Positions 53,209-62,761 of a stretch of DNA of 64,000 nt are shown here, in pieces (the first letter of the stretch is position 1; every line of letters starts with the position of its first letter). The notes below the pieces were generated by a model. It saw only the letters and a list, made by a program, of their open reading frames with translations. It was not told where the DNA came from and searched no databases. The DNA lies in assembly GCA_903837355.1 (NCBI GenBank), contig CAILUI010000172.1, positions 1 through 64,000 on the forward strand, given 5' to 3'. The position numbers and the translations under genes were made by a program. This DNA is from an uncultured Victivallales bacterium (GTDB lineage: Bacteria > Verrucomicrobiota > Lentisphaeria > Oligosphaerales > JAFGRS01).

Positions 53209-54750
53209 ATGGACCGTGGACCGTACTCGCCGCTCAGCCGCCGCGCCAGCCGCGCCGTTACAGGTCTGGCCAGCGTGCTCTGGGCCGCGTGCCTGTGTCT
53301 GACGGCCGCCGACAGCGACGGCCGCTCGCCGTTTGCCAGCGTCCGTGACTTCGGCGCCCGCGGCGACGGGGTCGCGGATGACACTGCCGCGATCCAGGCC
53401 GCGCTGGACTCCGGGAGGCGTATCCTCTTCCCGCGCGGCACCTACCAGGTGCAGATGAACCGCTTGACGCTGGCCGATGGCGCCTACCTGGTGGGCGAAG
53501 GCAGGCAGAGCCGGATCCGCAGCGCCGAGGTCTCCGAGGCCCAGGTGGCGCTCTTCAAGGCGGTCGGCCGCAGTGACATCACCATCGAGTCCCTCTGCTT
53601 CGAGACCCCAAAGTCCACCCAGGCCGCGCTGCTGTTCGCCTCCTGCTCCGCGGTGACGGTGAGCCGCTGCCGCGCCGTCAACTGCCAGTTGGTCTACGTC
53701 GGTTCCGCGGCGGTGGCGGCCCTTCATGACATCAGCAGCGTCAATGCCTTCTTCGACATCTACGATCAGGTAACCAGCCCGGCACACTTCTCCAACACCA
53801 TCGCCATCGAGGGGAACGAGTGCGTCGGCGATAATGTCCGGGGCCGGGGTGGCATCAGCCTCTCGGCTATCTTCATCAGCTATGCCAACAACGTGCGCGT
53901 AGCCAACAATGACCTCACCGGGTACCTGCATGGCATTACCTGGTGGGGCGGGAACGCCAACACCAAGGGGCCGGCGCCCAATGGTGCCATGGCCAATCCG
54001 CGCAAGTGCAAGGGCCTGGCGATCACGGGGAACACGATCCACGACATCGAGATGGGCGGCATCTGGGGATCGATGGGCGAAGGTGTTGCGGTGACCGGAA
54101 ATACGGTATTGAACTGCGGGGATGTGGGGATTGACTTCGAGGGCTGCTTCTCCTGCACCGCCACCGGGAACATCGTCGAGGACTGCTTTGCGGCCTGCCT
54201 GTGCACAGTCTTCGACAACCGGGGGATCGTCTTCTCCGGCAATTCCTGCACCCAGCACACCGCTGGCTGGTGGATTGCCGCGGTCCGCAACCAGCATGAC
54301 TCCACGGCGAATCAGGACGTCAGTTTTGTGGGCAATCACTTCACGGCGGCCACCGGCATGTCCGCGGTGGTCTCGGAGGGCGTGCAACACCTGTTCTTCC
54401 AAGGCAACAGCCTGCGCAACGTGGTTCTGCAGTTCCGCGATCCGGCGGCAAAGCACCGCATGCAGACCGTCTGCGGCAATGGCATCTTCTTCGATGTTGC
54501 CGCCGCCACGCCGTTCGCTGCCGTACGCATCGGACCGGTCAGTCCCGGTGGCCACGTACTGTTCCAGGGCAACAGCCTGGCGACCCAGGTGTCCCAACCC
54601 GAGGGCTCCAGTGGCCTGGAGGTGCTGGCGGCTACGCCGGCCACGGAGCGCTACCTGCTGTCCGGCAACCTCATTTCCGGGTGGGGTGGGCGCGACCTCC
54701 TGGCCGACCCCGTGACGCTGCTGCTGCCGCCGCCGCCGGCCGGCAAGTGA
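53209..54750 (+). CDS. Secreted right-handed beta-helix protein (pectate lyase-3 type)
   Basis: The 513-residue protein has a signal peptide (about 15-35) and the pectate-lyase-3/end-rhamnosidase opening FASVRDFGARGDGVADDTAAIQAAL (about 43-67), followed by about twelve beta-helix turns with repeated GN.(I/V).(D/N) patterns such as ITGNTIHDIEMGGIWG and GNSCTQH. It may bind or cleave a polysaccharide; catalytic residues cannot be picked. ATG 53209 has GGGAGG at 6 nt. It is divergent from the mannosidase. Confidence 0.8.
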   Translation: MDRGPYSPLSRRASRAVTGLASVLWAACLCLTAADSDGRSPFASVRDFGARGDGVADDTAAIQAALDSGRRILFPRGTYQVQMNRLTLADGAYLVGEGRQSRIRSAEVSEAQVALFKAVGRSDITIESLCFETPKSTQAALLFASCSAVTVSRCRAVNCQLVYVGSAAVAALHDISSVNAFFDIYDQVTSPAHFSNTIAIEGNECVGDNVRGRGGISLSAIFISYANNVRVANNDLTGYLHGITWWGGNANTKGPAPNGAMANPRKCKGLAITGNTIHDIEMGGIWGSMGEGVAVTGNTVLNCGDVGIDFEGCFSCTATGNIVEDCFAACLCTVFDNRGIVFSGNSCTQHTAGWWIAAVRNQHDSTANQDVSFVGNHFTAATGMSAVVSEGVQHLFFQGNSLRNVVLQFRDPAAKHRMQTVCGNGIFFDVAAATPFAAVRIGPVSPGGHVLFQGNSLATQVSQPEGSSGLEVLAATPATERYLLSGNLISGWGGRDLLADPVTLLLPPPPAGK

Positions 54751-55241
54751 CCTGCCGCACCGCCGGCCGGTTACGCCGCCGGAGCAGGGCTGTTCCAAGA
54801 TCGCGGTTCCCGCTACGGGTGAGCGCGTGAGAACGTGAAAGCGTGGATTCGTGGCAGACGGCTGGCACACGCGCCGTAACCCTCACGCAATCACGCTCTC
54901 ACGCTTTCACCGTGCCGGTGACCAACACCGATGGTCGTTGGGAAAACGGAACCGCCCTGCCGCCGGAGGGCGCCCTGTTGCCGCGGCCGGGTGCGGCGGT
55001 AGATTGTGGCGGCCGGGTGTTGCGGAAGCGGCCCGCGCGGGCTGGCGTCAGGGTGAATGCGCTCAACCTGGACCGCCTCCAGTGAGACAAGGGCTCGCGG
55101 GGTGCAGGGCACCCGTGGACGCTCGCGCTCCAGCGGCGATCCGATGTATCGCTCTGACATGACCGGACGGACACTGCGCCCCGCGGGGGCTGAAGGCGGC
55201 ACTACGAACCTCGTAAACCACTGTAGATAGGGAGTCTGAGT
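54751..55241. other. Noncoding region with quasi-palindrome and a possible gene remnant
   Basis: No intact gene is seen in these 491 bp. The 5' half contains the quasi-palindrome at 54819-54910. From about 54911 to the stop at 55085 a plus-strand frame reads VTNTDGRWENGTALP... to VRVNALNLDRLQ and could be a decayed C-terminus, but there is no start. The last 20 bp carry the GGGAG site of the following hydrolase. Confidence 0.5.
54819..54910. repeat. Imperfect inverted repeat made of GTGA phrases
   Basis: A 27-nt arm at 54819-54845 (GTGAGCGCGTGAGAACGTGA at its start) pairs with 54884-54910 in inverted orientation with about 22 of 27 matches and a 38-nt loop. Each arm is a string of GCGTGA-like phrases. 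Architecture resembles the trpB-trpA element, though sequence differs. Confidence 0.75.
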
Positions 55242-56528
55242 ATGTTCCCGCACGCTGGCTCAACGCGGCCGTTCAGGCCGTGTCCGTTCACCTCCCTCCG
55301 GCGCGGCACGGTCGGCTGCCGTGGGCTTGGCGCTGCGGCGCTGTTGAGTATCGCACTGTACGCAGGAGAACCCATGGCCACGCCACCACCCGCTGCCATC
55401 AACCCGAACGCCCAAATGGGCAGTCTGTTCCCCTTTGTACGCGCGACCGCCGACCGGGCACCACAGGAGTTGTCCTTCCTCAATGATCGCTTCACGGATG
55501 TCGGGGCCTGGCAGCAGGAGGGGCGCGCCAAGGTGCTCAGCCTGCTGCAGTACAGCCCGCCGCACTGCGAGCCCAAGGTGGAGATCGTCGAGCGGGTGGA
55601 CTGCGGCGAGTACATCCGTGAGAAGCTGTACTTCAACACCACGCCCGACATCCGCGTGCCGGCCTACCTGCTGCTGCCGAAGGGCGAGGCGAAACGCCGT
55701 CCTGCCATCGTTGCCCTGCACGACCATGGCGCCTTCTTCGTCTGGGGGAAGGAGAAGGTCGTGGCCACCGAGAATGAGCACCCAACCTTGACTGAGTTCA
55801 AGCGTACGGCGTACTCCGGCCGCAGTTACGGCAGCGAGTTGGCAAAGCGCGGCTACGTGGTGATCGCCATCGACATGTTCTACTGGGGCGAGCGCCGCCT
55901 GCAGTTCGCCGGCGATGCCCCCGCCTGGCGCAACCGCGACGCCATGAGTGCTCAGGACGTCGCCGACTTCAATCGCCGGTCGGGAGCCAGCGCGCCGCTG
56001 GCGGCAACCGGGCTGTTCGAAGCCGGTGTGACCTGGTCAGGGGTGATGTTCATGGACGACATCCGGACGGTGGACTACCTGGCGTCCCGGCCAGAGGTCG
56101 ATCCCGAGCGCATCGGCTGTTGCGGCCTGTCGGTGGGCGGCTTCCGCTCGGCGCACCTGGCTGGACTGGACCCGCGCATCAAGGCGGCGGTGGTCGTGGG
56201 CTGGATGTCGACCTATGGCTCGATGCTCGAGGACAAGCTCACCAGTATCGGCTTCATGAAGGTCATCCCCGGTCTGTATCGCTATATGGATCTGCCGGAC
56301 GTCGTTTCGCTGAATGTGCCGGGCGGCCTGATGATCATCCAGGGCACGCAGGATGGGCTCTTCACCAACGCCGGCGTTTCGGCGGCCTACGCGAAGATCG
56401 CCGCCGTCTACGGCAAGGCCGGCGTGCCGGAGCGCTTCCAGGGCGTCACCTACGATGGCCCGCATGAGTTCAATGCCGAGATGCAGGACAAGGCCTTCGC
56501 CTGGCTGGACCGCTGGCTGCAGCCGTAG
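55242..56528 (+). CDS. Exported alpha/beta hydrolase (acetylxylan-esterase-like)
   Basis: The 428-residue protein has a probable signal segment (about 28-42, after a long basic head) and an alpha/beta hydrolase domain with S297 in CCGLSVGGFRS, D371 in QGTQDGLF and H408 in YDGPHEF. It resembles dienelactone hydrolase/acetyl xylan esterase-type proteins common in polysaccharide-degrading bacteria. Substrate unknown. GGGAG lies upstream of ATG 55242. It precedes the rhamnogalacturonan-lyase-like gene by 73 bp. Confidence 0.8.
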   Translation: MFPHAGSTRPFRPCPFTSLRRGTVGCRGLGAAALLSIALYAGEPMATPPPAAINPNAQMGSLFPFVRATADRAPQELSFLNDRFTDVGAWQQEGRAKVLSLLQYSPPHCEPKVEIVERVDCGEYIREKLYFNTTPDIRVPAYLLLPKGEAKRRPAIVALHDHGAFFVWGKEKVVATENEHPTLTEFKRTAYSGRSYGSELAKRGYVVIAIDMFYWGERRLQFAGDAPAWRNRDAMSAQDVADFNRRSGASAPLAATGLFEAGVTWSGVMFMDDIRTVDYLASRPEVDPERIGCCGLSVGGFRSAHLAGLDPRIKAAVVVGWMSTYGSMLEDKLTSIGFMKVIPGLYRYMDLPDVVSLNVPGGLMIIQGTQDGLFTNAGVSAAYAKIAAVYGKAGVPERFQGVTYDGPHEFNAEMQDKAFAWLDRWLQP

Positions 56529-56572
56529 GTCTTGCCGGCGGGTCCTGCAGACAGCGGGTCTTGCAGACAGCG
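56528..56572. repeat. 16-nt tandem repeat, two copies plus a degenerate one
   Basis: GGTCCTGCAGACAGCG (56541-56556) and GGTCTTGCAGACAGCG (56557-56572) are adjacent, preceded by a shorter related phrase at 56528-56540. The core matches 46931-46946 at 14 of 16 positions and the 33-bp repeats near 35089. Confidence 0.85.
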
Positions 56573-56601
56573 GGCGAGTGGGCTTCCGGAACGGAGGAGT
56601 C

Positions 56602-59600
56602 ATGAACCACGCCATGAGCCTGTCTTTGCTGGCCGGTATGCTGACGGCCAGCCAGGCTGCCGAGGTTGCCATGCCACGCCTGACGCTCCGCAATGATCGG
56701 GAGCGGGCACTGCACGAGGTCGCTCGGGTGGCGGTGCCCTTCGCAGCGGGACAGGTGCGGGAGCAAGCGCTCCAGGTGGTCACTGCGGCCGGGGCGCGCC
56801 TGCCGACGCAGACGCACGTCATCACCCGCCATCCCGACGGCTCGACGCGCCGGGCGATGCTCAGCTTCCCGGTGGAGCTGGCTCTGGGGCAGACGCTCGA
56901 GTTGCAGTGTGAGCCGGCCGCCGGCCCGGTGCCCGAGCCACTGGCGCAGGTGCTGCCGGACCGGAAGGCCGTCATCGTGACCGACGCCTTCCGCCTGCAA
57001 CTGACCGACGATACCGTGCAGGTCCAGTCCGGCGCGGAGGGCACGGTACGGGCTGTCCTGAAGGCTATCGGACCCGCTCTCACAGATCCGCAAACTCCTA
57101 CCCTGGAGGTGATTGAGAATGGTCCTCTACACGTCTGGTTGCGCTGGCGGCAGGATGGTCAGGACTTCAGCCGCGAGGTCGACACCCAGGTCGACCGCCT
57201 GGGCCGAATCCGGCTCGTGCAGCGCGTCCTGCGCCACCTGAAGGACAACGCTCCGGCCCCCGACTTCGGGCTCCTGTTGACGGCGGCAGGGGCCACCCCG
57301 GAACGGCTGCCGGCGACGCCCGTGCACTTCCTGACGCTGCCCCTCGCCGCGCCCCTTGGCCGCCACCCCGAGTTGGTGGTGGCGCTGAGGCTGGCGGATG
57401 GTGCGCGGCTGGCGCTCGCCAACCCGCTGGCCCTGCAGCAGCATCGTGGCACCATCGCGGCGCAGTCGGAGGCCGGCGCGCTAAGCGTACGTTTCAGCCG
57501 CCTGGAACCCGTGGCCAAGGAGAGCGACGGCTTGCTGCTTCAAGAGGGCGCCTGGCAGTCCATGGAGGTCATCCTCCAGCCTGGCACCCCTGACGACCTG
57601 GCTGCGGCCGTGGACACGCCGCTCGTGGCCACGGTGGACTGGCAGACCTATGACGCCGTCTACCGCACGGGGCCGCCGCTGACGGTCTCGCACCCGGTCC
57701 TGAAGCGCCTGACCGAACGCTACATCACCGCGCTGCAGGGGGTGGCGCTGAAGGGTGACGACCTCGGCAGCTTCGGCGGCCTGGAGCGCTACAACCACAC
57801 CGCCTACGTCTGGGATGACTGGTTCCGCAGCGGCGATGCCCGCCTGCGGCGGCTGGCGCTCGACTACTCGGAGAACTACCACGACTTCTCGATCAACTGG
57901 GGCCGTGATCCAGCCTGCTATGGTGGCGGCCGCTATCCGCCCAACGCCAAGACCCAGCCCTGGTTCGGCAGCTATCGCACCCGGCAGAACGACGCGGTCA
58001 CCTTCTGCACCAAGGGCTTCCACAGCTTCTGGCTGGCCTTTGAGGAGACGGGCGACCCGCGCTTCCGCTACGCCGCCGAGCAGCAGGCCAAGTGGTCGGC
58101 GGAGCACGTGCACGCGACCGTCAACTACATGCGCTGCATCGGTGTGGTCAGCGACTTCGTCAAGCTCTTCGAGTACACCGGCGAGCGCGGCCATCTCGAC
58201 CAGGCCGTGCGCCTGTGGACCGAGTTCCAGGCCTGCCAGAACCCGGATCTGTTGTTTAACGAGGGCGGGGTGCCCTCGACGGGGAACGACCTGTACGTCC
58301 CCGACGACCGCTTTGGCTACGAACACCCCTACGTCAAGTCGTATATCGTCCAGTACGCCACCAACGCCTTGCCCGACCTGCTCCGCTACCGTCCCGACGA
58401 CCAGCGCCTGCGCGACACCATCCTGGCCTGCAATGACTGGATGGCGCGCGTTCAGACCGCCGGCGGCGGCTGGTCCTACCCCGGCCCGACCACGGCGGGT
58501 TTCGGCTGGAGCATCGAGTATAGCCACGGTCTCATGTACGGCTACGGTATCGAGCCTAAGTCCGCCTACCTCGACGCCGTCGCTCGCGAGCTGCGCGCCA
58601 TCGCGGCACTTTTCGAGGTCTACGACGCCATTCCGTCTGGCGTCACGCCCTGGGAGTCCCTGCAGGGCCTCAGCGCCGACGATCTCGGCAAACGCTACCG
58701 GCTGGGCACCGACCGCGACCGCAGCCGCGACTTCCGCGACGGGCGGGTGGGCTTCGGCGTTTCCGCCGATTCCAGCGTCTACTTCCACGTCCTGCTCCGG
58801 GACTACCTGGCGCAGCGCCCGGAGGACACTCTGTTCACGACCGACGAGACGCTGGCGGCGTTGCTGCAGATGCCCACGGCTCAGGATGGACCGTTTGCGC
58901 AGAGCGGCGACCCCTCCCTGCGCCTCAGCATCGTGCCCCGGCCGGCCGCCGAAGGGTTGGCGATCACCTGCGGCGCTCGCGGCGTCTATCGCCTTGCCGG
59001 CAAGGCCCTGGCGCTGGAGTGGCATCTGCCCGATGGGTCGGTCCACGCCGGTCCGGAAGCCGCCTTCATCCTGCCTCGAGCGGGCCGGTATGAACTCAAA
59101 CTGCTGGCCAGGGACGGCGCGGCCGAGTTCGTCCGCAGCGTTGTCATCGTGGCCCCGGCCGGCCCGGGCGACCTCGATTGCGAACGCTGGCCGACGGGAC
59201 TGCGGGTGCAGGCGGAGAGCTTTGTGACGCAGGGCGGCGGCGACGTGCCGGTACAGGCCCGGGCCGCGAATCAGAAGCGCGGTGCGGACGGCGGTTCACT
59301 CTCCCACTGGAACGCGCTGAACGCCTGGGTCGAGTGGGCCGTCGAGGTCCCAACCGCCGGTCGCTACGCCCTGCTGCTGAAGTACGCCACCCCGGAAAGT
59401 GCCCAGCGGCAAGTGCTCCTGGACGGCAACGAACTGGGCCGCGCCGTGCTGCCAAATACCGGCGGCTACAGCGGCCCGGACCGCGACGACTGGGCCGTGG
59501 CGCTGCTCTGCGACCCCCAGGGTAAACCGGCACGTTTCGACCTCAGCGCTGGCCGGCACGTCCTGCGCCTGGCCAACCCTGACGGCCACGGCTGCAACCT

Positions 59601-59631
59601 CGACTACCTGGAGTTCCTGCCGGCCAACTAG
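56602..59631 (+). CDS. Secreted PcRGLX/YetA-like (rhamnogalacturonan lyase-type) protein with CBM
   Basis: The 1009-residue protein has a signal peptide (about 1-20), an N-terminal RIFT-barrel-like domain with VAVPFAAGQVRE and HVITRHPDGSTRRAML (PcRGLX/YetA pattern), a beta-sandwich (about 100-340), an alpha/alpha-toroid domain (about 350-720, GLERYNHTAYVWDDWFRSGD, INWGRDPACYGGGRYP), and a C-terminal CBM35/6-like module (about 855-1009, VEWAVEVPTAGRYALLLKYA). It probably acts on a pectin-type glycan outside the cytoplasm. ATG 56602 follows GGAGGAG. Confidence 0.75.
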   Translation: MNHAMSLSLLAGMLTASQAAEVAMPRLTLRNDRERALHEVARVAVPFAAGQVREQALQVVTAAGARLPTQTHVITRHPDGSTRRAMLSFPVELALGQTLELQCEPAAGPVPEPLAQVLPDRKAVIVTDAFRLQLTDDTVQVQSGAEGTVRAVLKAIGPALTDPQTPTLEVIENGPLHVWLRWRQDGQDFSREVDTQVDRLGRIRLVQRVLRHLKDNAPAPDFGLLLTAAGATPERLPATPVHFLTLPLAAPLGRHPELVVALRLADGARLALANPLALQQHRGTIAAQSEAGALSVRFSRLEPVAKESDGLLLQEGAWQSMEVILQPGTPDDLAAAVDTPLVATVDWQTYDAVYRTGPPLTVSHPVLKRLTERYITALQGVALKGDDLGSFGGLERYNHTAYVWDDWFRSGDARLRRLALDYSENYHDFSINWGRDPACYGGGRYPPNAKTQPWFGSYRTRQNDAVTFCTKGFHSFWLAFEETGDPRFRYAAEQQAKWSAEHVHATVNYMRCIGVVSDFVKLFEYTGERGHLDQAVRLWTEFQACQNPDLLFNEGGVPSTGNDLYVPDDRFGYEHPYVKSYIVQYATNALPDLLRYRPDDQRLRDTILACNDWMARVQTAGGGWSYPGPTTAGFGWSIEYSHGLMYGYGIEPKSAYLDAVARELRAIAALFEVYDAIPSGVTPWESLQGLSADDLGKRYRLGTDRDRSRDFRDGRVGFGVSADSSVYFHVLLRDYLAQRPEDTLFTTDETLAALLQMPTAQDGPFAQSGDPSLRLSIVPRPAAEGLAITCGARGVYRLAGKALALEWHLPDGSVHAGPEAAFILPRAGRYELKLLARDGAAEFVRSVVIVAPAGPGDLDCERWPTGLRVQAESFVTQGGGDVPVQARAANQKRGADGGSLSHWNALNAWVEWAVEVPTAGRYALLLKYATPESAQRQVLLDGNELGRAVLPNTGGYSGPDRDDWAVALLCDPQGKPARFDLSAGRHVLRLANPDGHGCNLDYLEFLPAN

Positions 59632-59684
59632 GTGGAACCGACGAAAGGCCACGCCGGGCCAGTCGGTCTGCCGCCTCGGCTGCC

Positions 59685-60536
59685 CTAGCCCCGCGCGCCG
59701 GGCCAGGTGGCGACCACGACGCGGTCGCGCTGGGTATAGTCCTGGCGGACGTCTACCGGCCCGAAACCGGCCGCGCTGAAGGCCGCCGCCGCCGCCTGGC
59801 CCTGTTCGCAACCGATTTCACAGAGCACCATGCCACCGGGAACCAGATGCGGCGGACTCTCCTGGGCGATGCGCCTGACGATGGCCAGTCCCCCCTCGGC
59901 GGCCCAGAGGGCCAGGCGCGGTTCGTGGGCGCTGACCTCGGCAGGTAGTTCTGCATAGGCTTCCGGACTGACATAGGGTGGATTGGCGGTAACCAGTTGG
60001 AAGCGCGGCTCTGGCGGCAGGGGCGCGAAGAGGTCACCCTGAACGAAGGTGACCGACAGCCCTAACCGGGCCGCGTTGCGTCGGGCGTAGCCGAGTGCCG
60101 TCGGCGAGAGGTCGGTGGCGTAGACCGCCGGAATCGCGGGTTGCTCGCGGGCCAGGGCCAGGGCGATGGCCCCCGAGCCGGTGCAGAGGTCGCAGACGGC
60201 ACCGCCCGTGCGCCAGGCCGCGAGGGCAAAGTCCACCAGCCGCTCGGTCTCTGGGCGCGGGATAAGCACGCCCGCGCCGACCTGCAGCTCCAATCCGTAG
60301 AACTCGGCCGAGCCCATGACGTACTGCAGGGGCTCGCCGCTCAATCGCCGGCGCAACAAGGCACGAAAACCGCACTCGGTCTCCGGGTCCAGCGGAGCCC
60401 CGCCGCAGCACGGTGAACGCTCGGGATCGGCGGCCAGAACGTGCAGCAACAGCCAACGGGCTTCCTGGGCACCATTGTGGATGCCCACGGCCCGCAATGC
60501 CGTACCCGCTTCTGCAAGCAGAGACTCAACACGCAT
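59685..60536 (-). CDS. prmC: Peptide chain release factor N5-glutamine methyltransferase
   Basis: PrmC methylates the GGQ glutamine of RF1/RF2. The 283-residue product has the N-terminal helical domain, GEPLQYVMGSAEFYGL, LIPRPETERLVD, the SAM motif DLCTGSGAIALALA and the catalytic NPPY at 185-188. No prfA is beside it. ATG 60536 with GCGGGAG upstream is chosen; the frame remains open further up. It converges with the rhamnogalacturonan-lyase-like gene. Confidence 0.93.
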   Translation of the reverse strand: MRVESLLAEAGTALRAVGIHNGAQEARWLLLHVLAADPERSPCCGGAPLDPETECGFRALLRRRLSGEPLQYVMGSAEFYGLELQVGAGVLIPRPETERLVDFALAAWRTGGAVCDLCTGSGAIALALAREQPAIPAVYATDLSPTALGYARRNAARLGLSVTFVQGDLFAPLPPEPRFQLVTANPPYVSPEAYAELPAEVSAHEPRLALWAAEGGLAIVRRIAQESPPHLVPGGMVLCEIGCEQGQAAAAAFSAAGFGPVDVRQDYTQRDRVVVATWPGARG

Positions 60537-60907
60537 CAGCCACTCCCGCACCCGCCGGCCCAAGCCGCAGGACTCAGTTATCCACGTCCAGCCCGCCCGC
60601 CAAGCTCTTGCCGTCATCAGCAATACAATAGACTCTCTTGGTCCGCAGGTTCTTCAGGGCCGCGTCGATAACGACACTCTGGTTGCCGTCCCGGAAGTAG
60701 TCCGCAGTGCAGTCCGCAGCCGCCGGCTTTGCGGGCACGCTTTGGAGAGCGAATCCGGCTGTCCAGCAGGGCCTGCCGGCAGGCGGTGAGCCGTTCCCCG
60801 TCTCTGGTCTCTGCCGGTGCCTGGGCTGGACATTCGCCGCTTGCCGGGGGATATTCGGCAGGTAGGACGCGGGGGGGGCGTAGGTCAAGGCGCTGCAAGG
60901 TGGGTTG
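60537..60907. other. Divergent intergenic region with a possible gene remnant
   Basis: This 371-bp stretch separates prmC and the radical SAM gene. A minus-strand frame ending at 60574 reads VIDAALKNLRTKRVYCIADD then GKSLAGGLDVDN, with lower G+C than its surroundings. It lacks a credible start and may be a short gene end or remnant. AAGGTGGG near the right edge is the ribosome-binding site of the radical SAM gene. Confidence 0.45.
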
Positions 60908-62560
60908 ATGAAGCTCGTTTGGCTGGCAGTCAACGCCTCCCACGCCCATTCGTCACTGGCTCTGCCTGTGCTGCAGTCCGCCTGCGCCTGCGTACCGGAG
61001 GTATCCTGGCAGGCGGTCTCGACCGGCCTGCACGACGATCCGGCCGCGGTGACGGCAGCCGTCTGGTCAGCGCATCCGGACGTGGTAGCGGCGACGCTCT
61101 ACCTGTTCAACCGGCGTCAGGTCCTCGAGGTGTTGGCGCGAGTGAAGGCACTGCTGCCGGCATGCCGGATGATCGTCGGCGGCCCGGAGTGCCTCGGCGA
61201 CAACCGTGAGCTGCTCCGGCAGAACCCGGCGCTTGACGGTGCCGTGCGCGGCGAAGGCGAAGCGGTGCTGCCCGACCTGCTGCGCTGCCTCCTGCACGGC
61301 GAGCCGCCGACCGGACTGGACGGTGTGTGCTGGCGGGATGCCAGTGGTAGGCTGCTCGACGCGGGCCGGCGGGCGGTTTTCGCGGCCTGGGCCACGGCGC
61401 CCGCGCCCAGCGTCAGCCCCTTCTACGACACTACCAAGCCCTTCGTCCAGATCGAAACCAGTCGCGGCTGCACGGCACACTGCAGTTACTGCACCAGCAG
61501 CGGCGCGGCGCCGCTGCGCTGGCGCCCCCTCGCGGCAATCCGGGACGAGTTGCGCGAGCTGCAGCGGCGCGGCGTCCGCGAGGTCCGTCTGCTCGACCGT
61601 ACCTTCAACGCCCTCGACGAGCGTGCGAGTGCCCTGCTGGAGCTGTTTCTGGCAGACTTCGCGGGCCTCCGCTTCCACCTCGAGATCGATCCGGCAAAGC
61701 TCACGCCGGCGCTGCGGCGGCTCCTGCAGTCGGCGCCGCCGGGGGCGCTGCACGTCGAGGCCGGGCTGCAGACCACTGGCCTGGCCGCGCGCGCCGCGGT
61801 CGGCCGCGGCGGCACGGTGGCGGCGGCTCTGGAGGGCATCGATTTCCTCTGCCGCTGCGCTGGGGTGCTAACTCACGTCGATCTGCTGGCCGGCCTGCCC
61901 GGACAGACCCTGACCGACGTCGAGCGCGATGTGGCGTTGCTGCTGGAGCTCGGCCCGGCCGAGATTCAGCTTGAGATCCTGAAGGTCCTGCCGGGAACGC
62001 CGCTGCGGGAGCAGGCCCAGCGCCAGGGTTTGTGCTGGGCGCCAGAACCGCCCTACGACGTGCTTAGTACGCCGGAGCTGGACGTCCTCGCCCTGCGCCG
62101 CGTGGCCGGCTGGTCGCGCCTGTTGGATGGCTTTTACAACGTCCCCGCCCTGCAGCCGGCCGTCCGTCGGGCGGCCGAACTGCGGCCGGGGTTCCTGGTG
62201 GACTTCGCGGCCTCCTGCCAGGCGGCGGGGTTGCTGACGGCTCCGGCGAGTCTGGAGCGCCGTTTTCGTCACCTGCACGCGACGCTGGTGGAGGGTAACG
62301 CAGAGCTCGACGCCCTAGTCCGACTGGGGTGGCTGCAGGCGGGGTTCAGTCCCGCCGACCGACTGGCAGGGGCCGGGCCTTGGAAGGCCGCTGTCCCCGA
62401 GGGTGGCGAGTGGCTCCAGGGCCAGGCCGAGATGGTCGCGTCCGGTCGCGTCTGGCAGTTGGCGTTGCCGGCCGCCGACTACTGGTTTGTCTATGACCGC
62501 CGGCACTCCCCCCAGCGCCCGGTTGTTTGCTTGCGGCGGCCCCGGCCGACGGCTACGTGA
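60908..62560 (+). CDS. B12-binding radical SAM protein (DUF4080-type)
   Basis: The 550-residue protein has an N-terminal cobalamin-binding domain (about 1-135, MIVGGPECL and VRGEGEAVLPDLL), a radical SAM core with the [4Fe-4S] cysteines C188, C192 and C195 in SRGCTAHCSYC, and a C-terminal extension resembling DUF4080. The B12 domain lacks an obvious DxHxxG motif, so cobalamin may bind base-on or not at all. The reaction is unknown, possibly tRNA or lipid modification. AAGGTGGG precedes ATG 60908. Confidence 0.87.
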   Translation: MKLVWLAVNASHAHSSLALPVLQSACACVPEVSWQAVSTGLHDDPAAVTAAVWSAHPDVVAATLYLFNRRQVLEVLARVKALLPACRMIVGGPECLGDNRELLRQNPALDGAVRGEGEAVLPDLLRCLLHGEPPTGLDGVCWRDASGRLLDAGRRAVFAAWATAPAPSVSPFYDTTKPFVQIETSRGCTAHCSYCTSSGAAPLRWRPLAAIRDELRELQRRGVREVRLLDRTFNALDERASALLELFLADFAGLRFHLEIDPAKLTPALRRLLQSAPPGALHVEAGLQTTGLAARAAVGRGGTVAAALEGIDFLCRCAGVLTHVDLLAGLPGQTLTDVERDVALLLELGPAEIQLEILKVLPGTPLREQAQRQGLCWAPEPPYDVLSTPELDVLALRRVAGWSRLLDGFYNVPALQPAVRRAAELRPGFLVDFAASCQAAGLLTAPASLERRFRHLHATLVEGNAELDALVRLGWLQAGFSPADRLAGAGPWKAAVPEGGEWLQGQAEMVASGRVWQLALPAADYWFVYDRRHSPQRPVVCLRRPRPTAT

Positions 62561-62648
62561 TGTGTCGGCGCAACCCGCGGCCCGGCGGCGTGTCCGTGCT
62601 GTGGAGCGCACGGTGGCGCGTGCGCTTGACGGCAACCTTAGCACCTGG

Positions 62649-62676
62649 TTGTACGGCACGGCACCCACGTTACATT
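62649..62676 (+). promoter_or_regulatory. Possible promoter of the permease gene
   Basis: TTGTAC (62649-62654) and TACATT (62671-62676) are 16 bp apart, upstream of the permease start at 62762. Each hexamer matches the sigma-70 consensus at four positions. The rest of the 62561-62761 gap shows no gene. Weak by eye. Confidence 0.3.
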
Positions 62677-62761
62677 GTGAGGCTCCGTGGTCGTCTGCCC
62701 CGGCAGGCGTGAGCCGGTACTCGGAGCCGCGAAGCAACGCCTAACGACATGTGAACCCGCA

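Noticed and set aside
53140-54870. Minus-strand frame of about 576 codons opposite the beta-helix gene
   Set aside because: The plus-strand gene has a signal peptide, a family motif and an excellent ribosome-binding site; the antisense frame has none.
57481-59046. Minus-strand frame of about 521 codons opposite the rhamnogalacturonan-lyase-like gene
   Set aside because: Same reasoning: a compositional artefact opposite a clear family match.
60908-62560. Radical SAM protein as the activase of the glycyl radical enzyme
   Set aside because: It has a B12-binding-type N-terminus and DUF4080-like tail, not the small ferredoxin-containing activase form, and lies 30 kb away.
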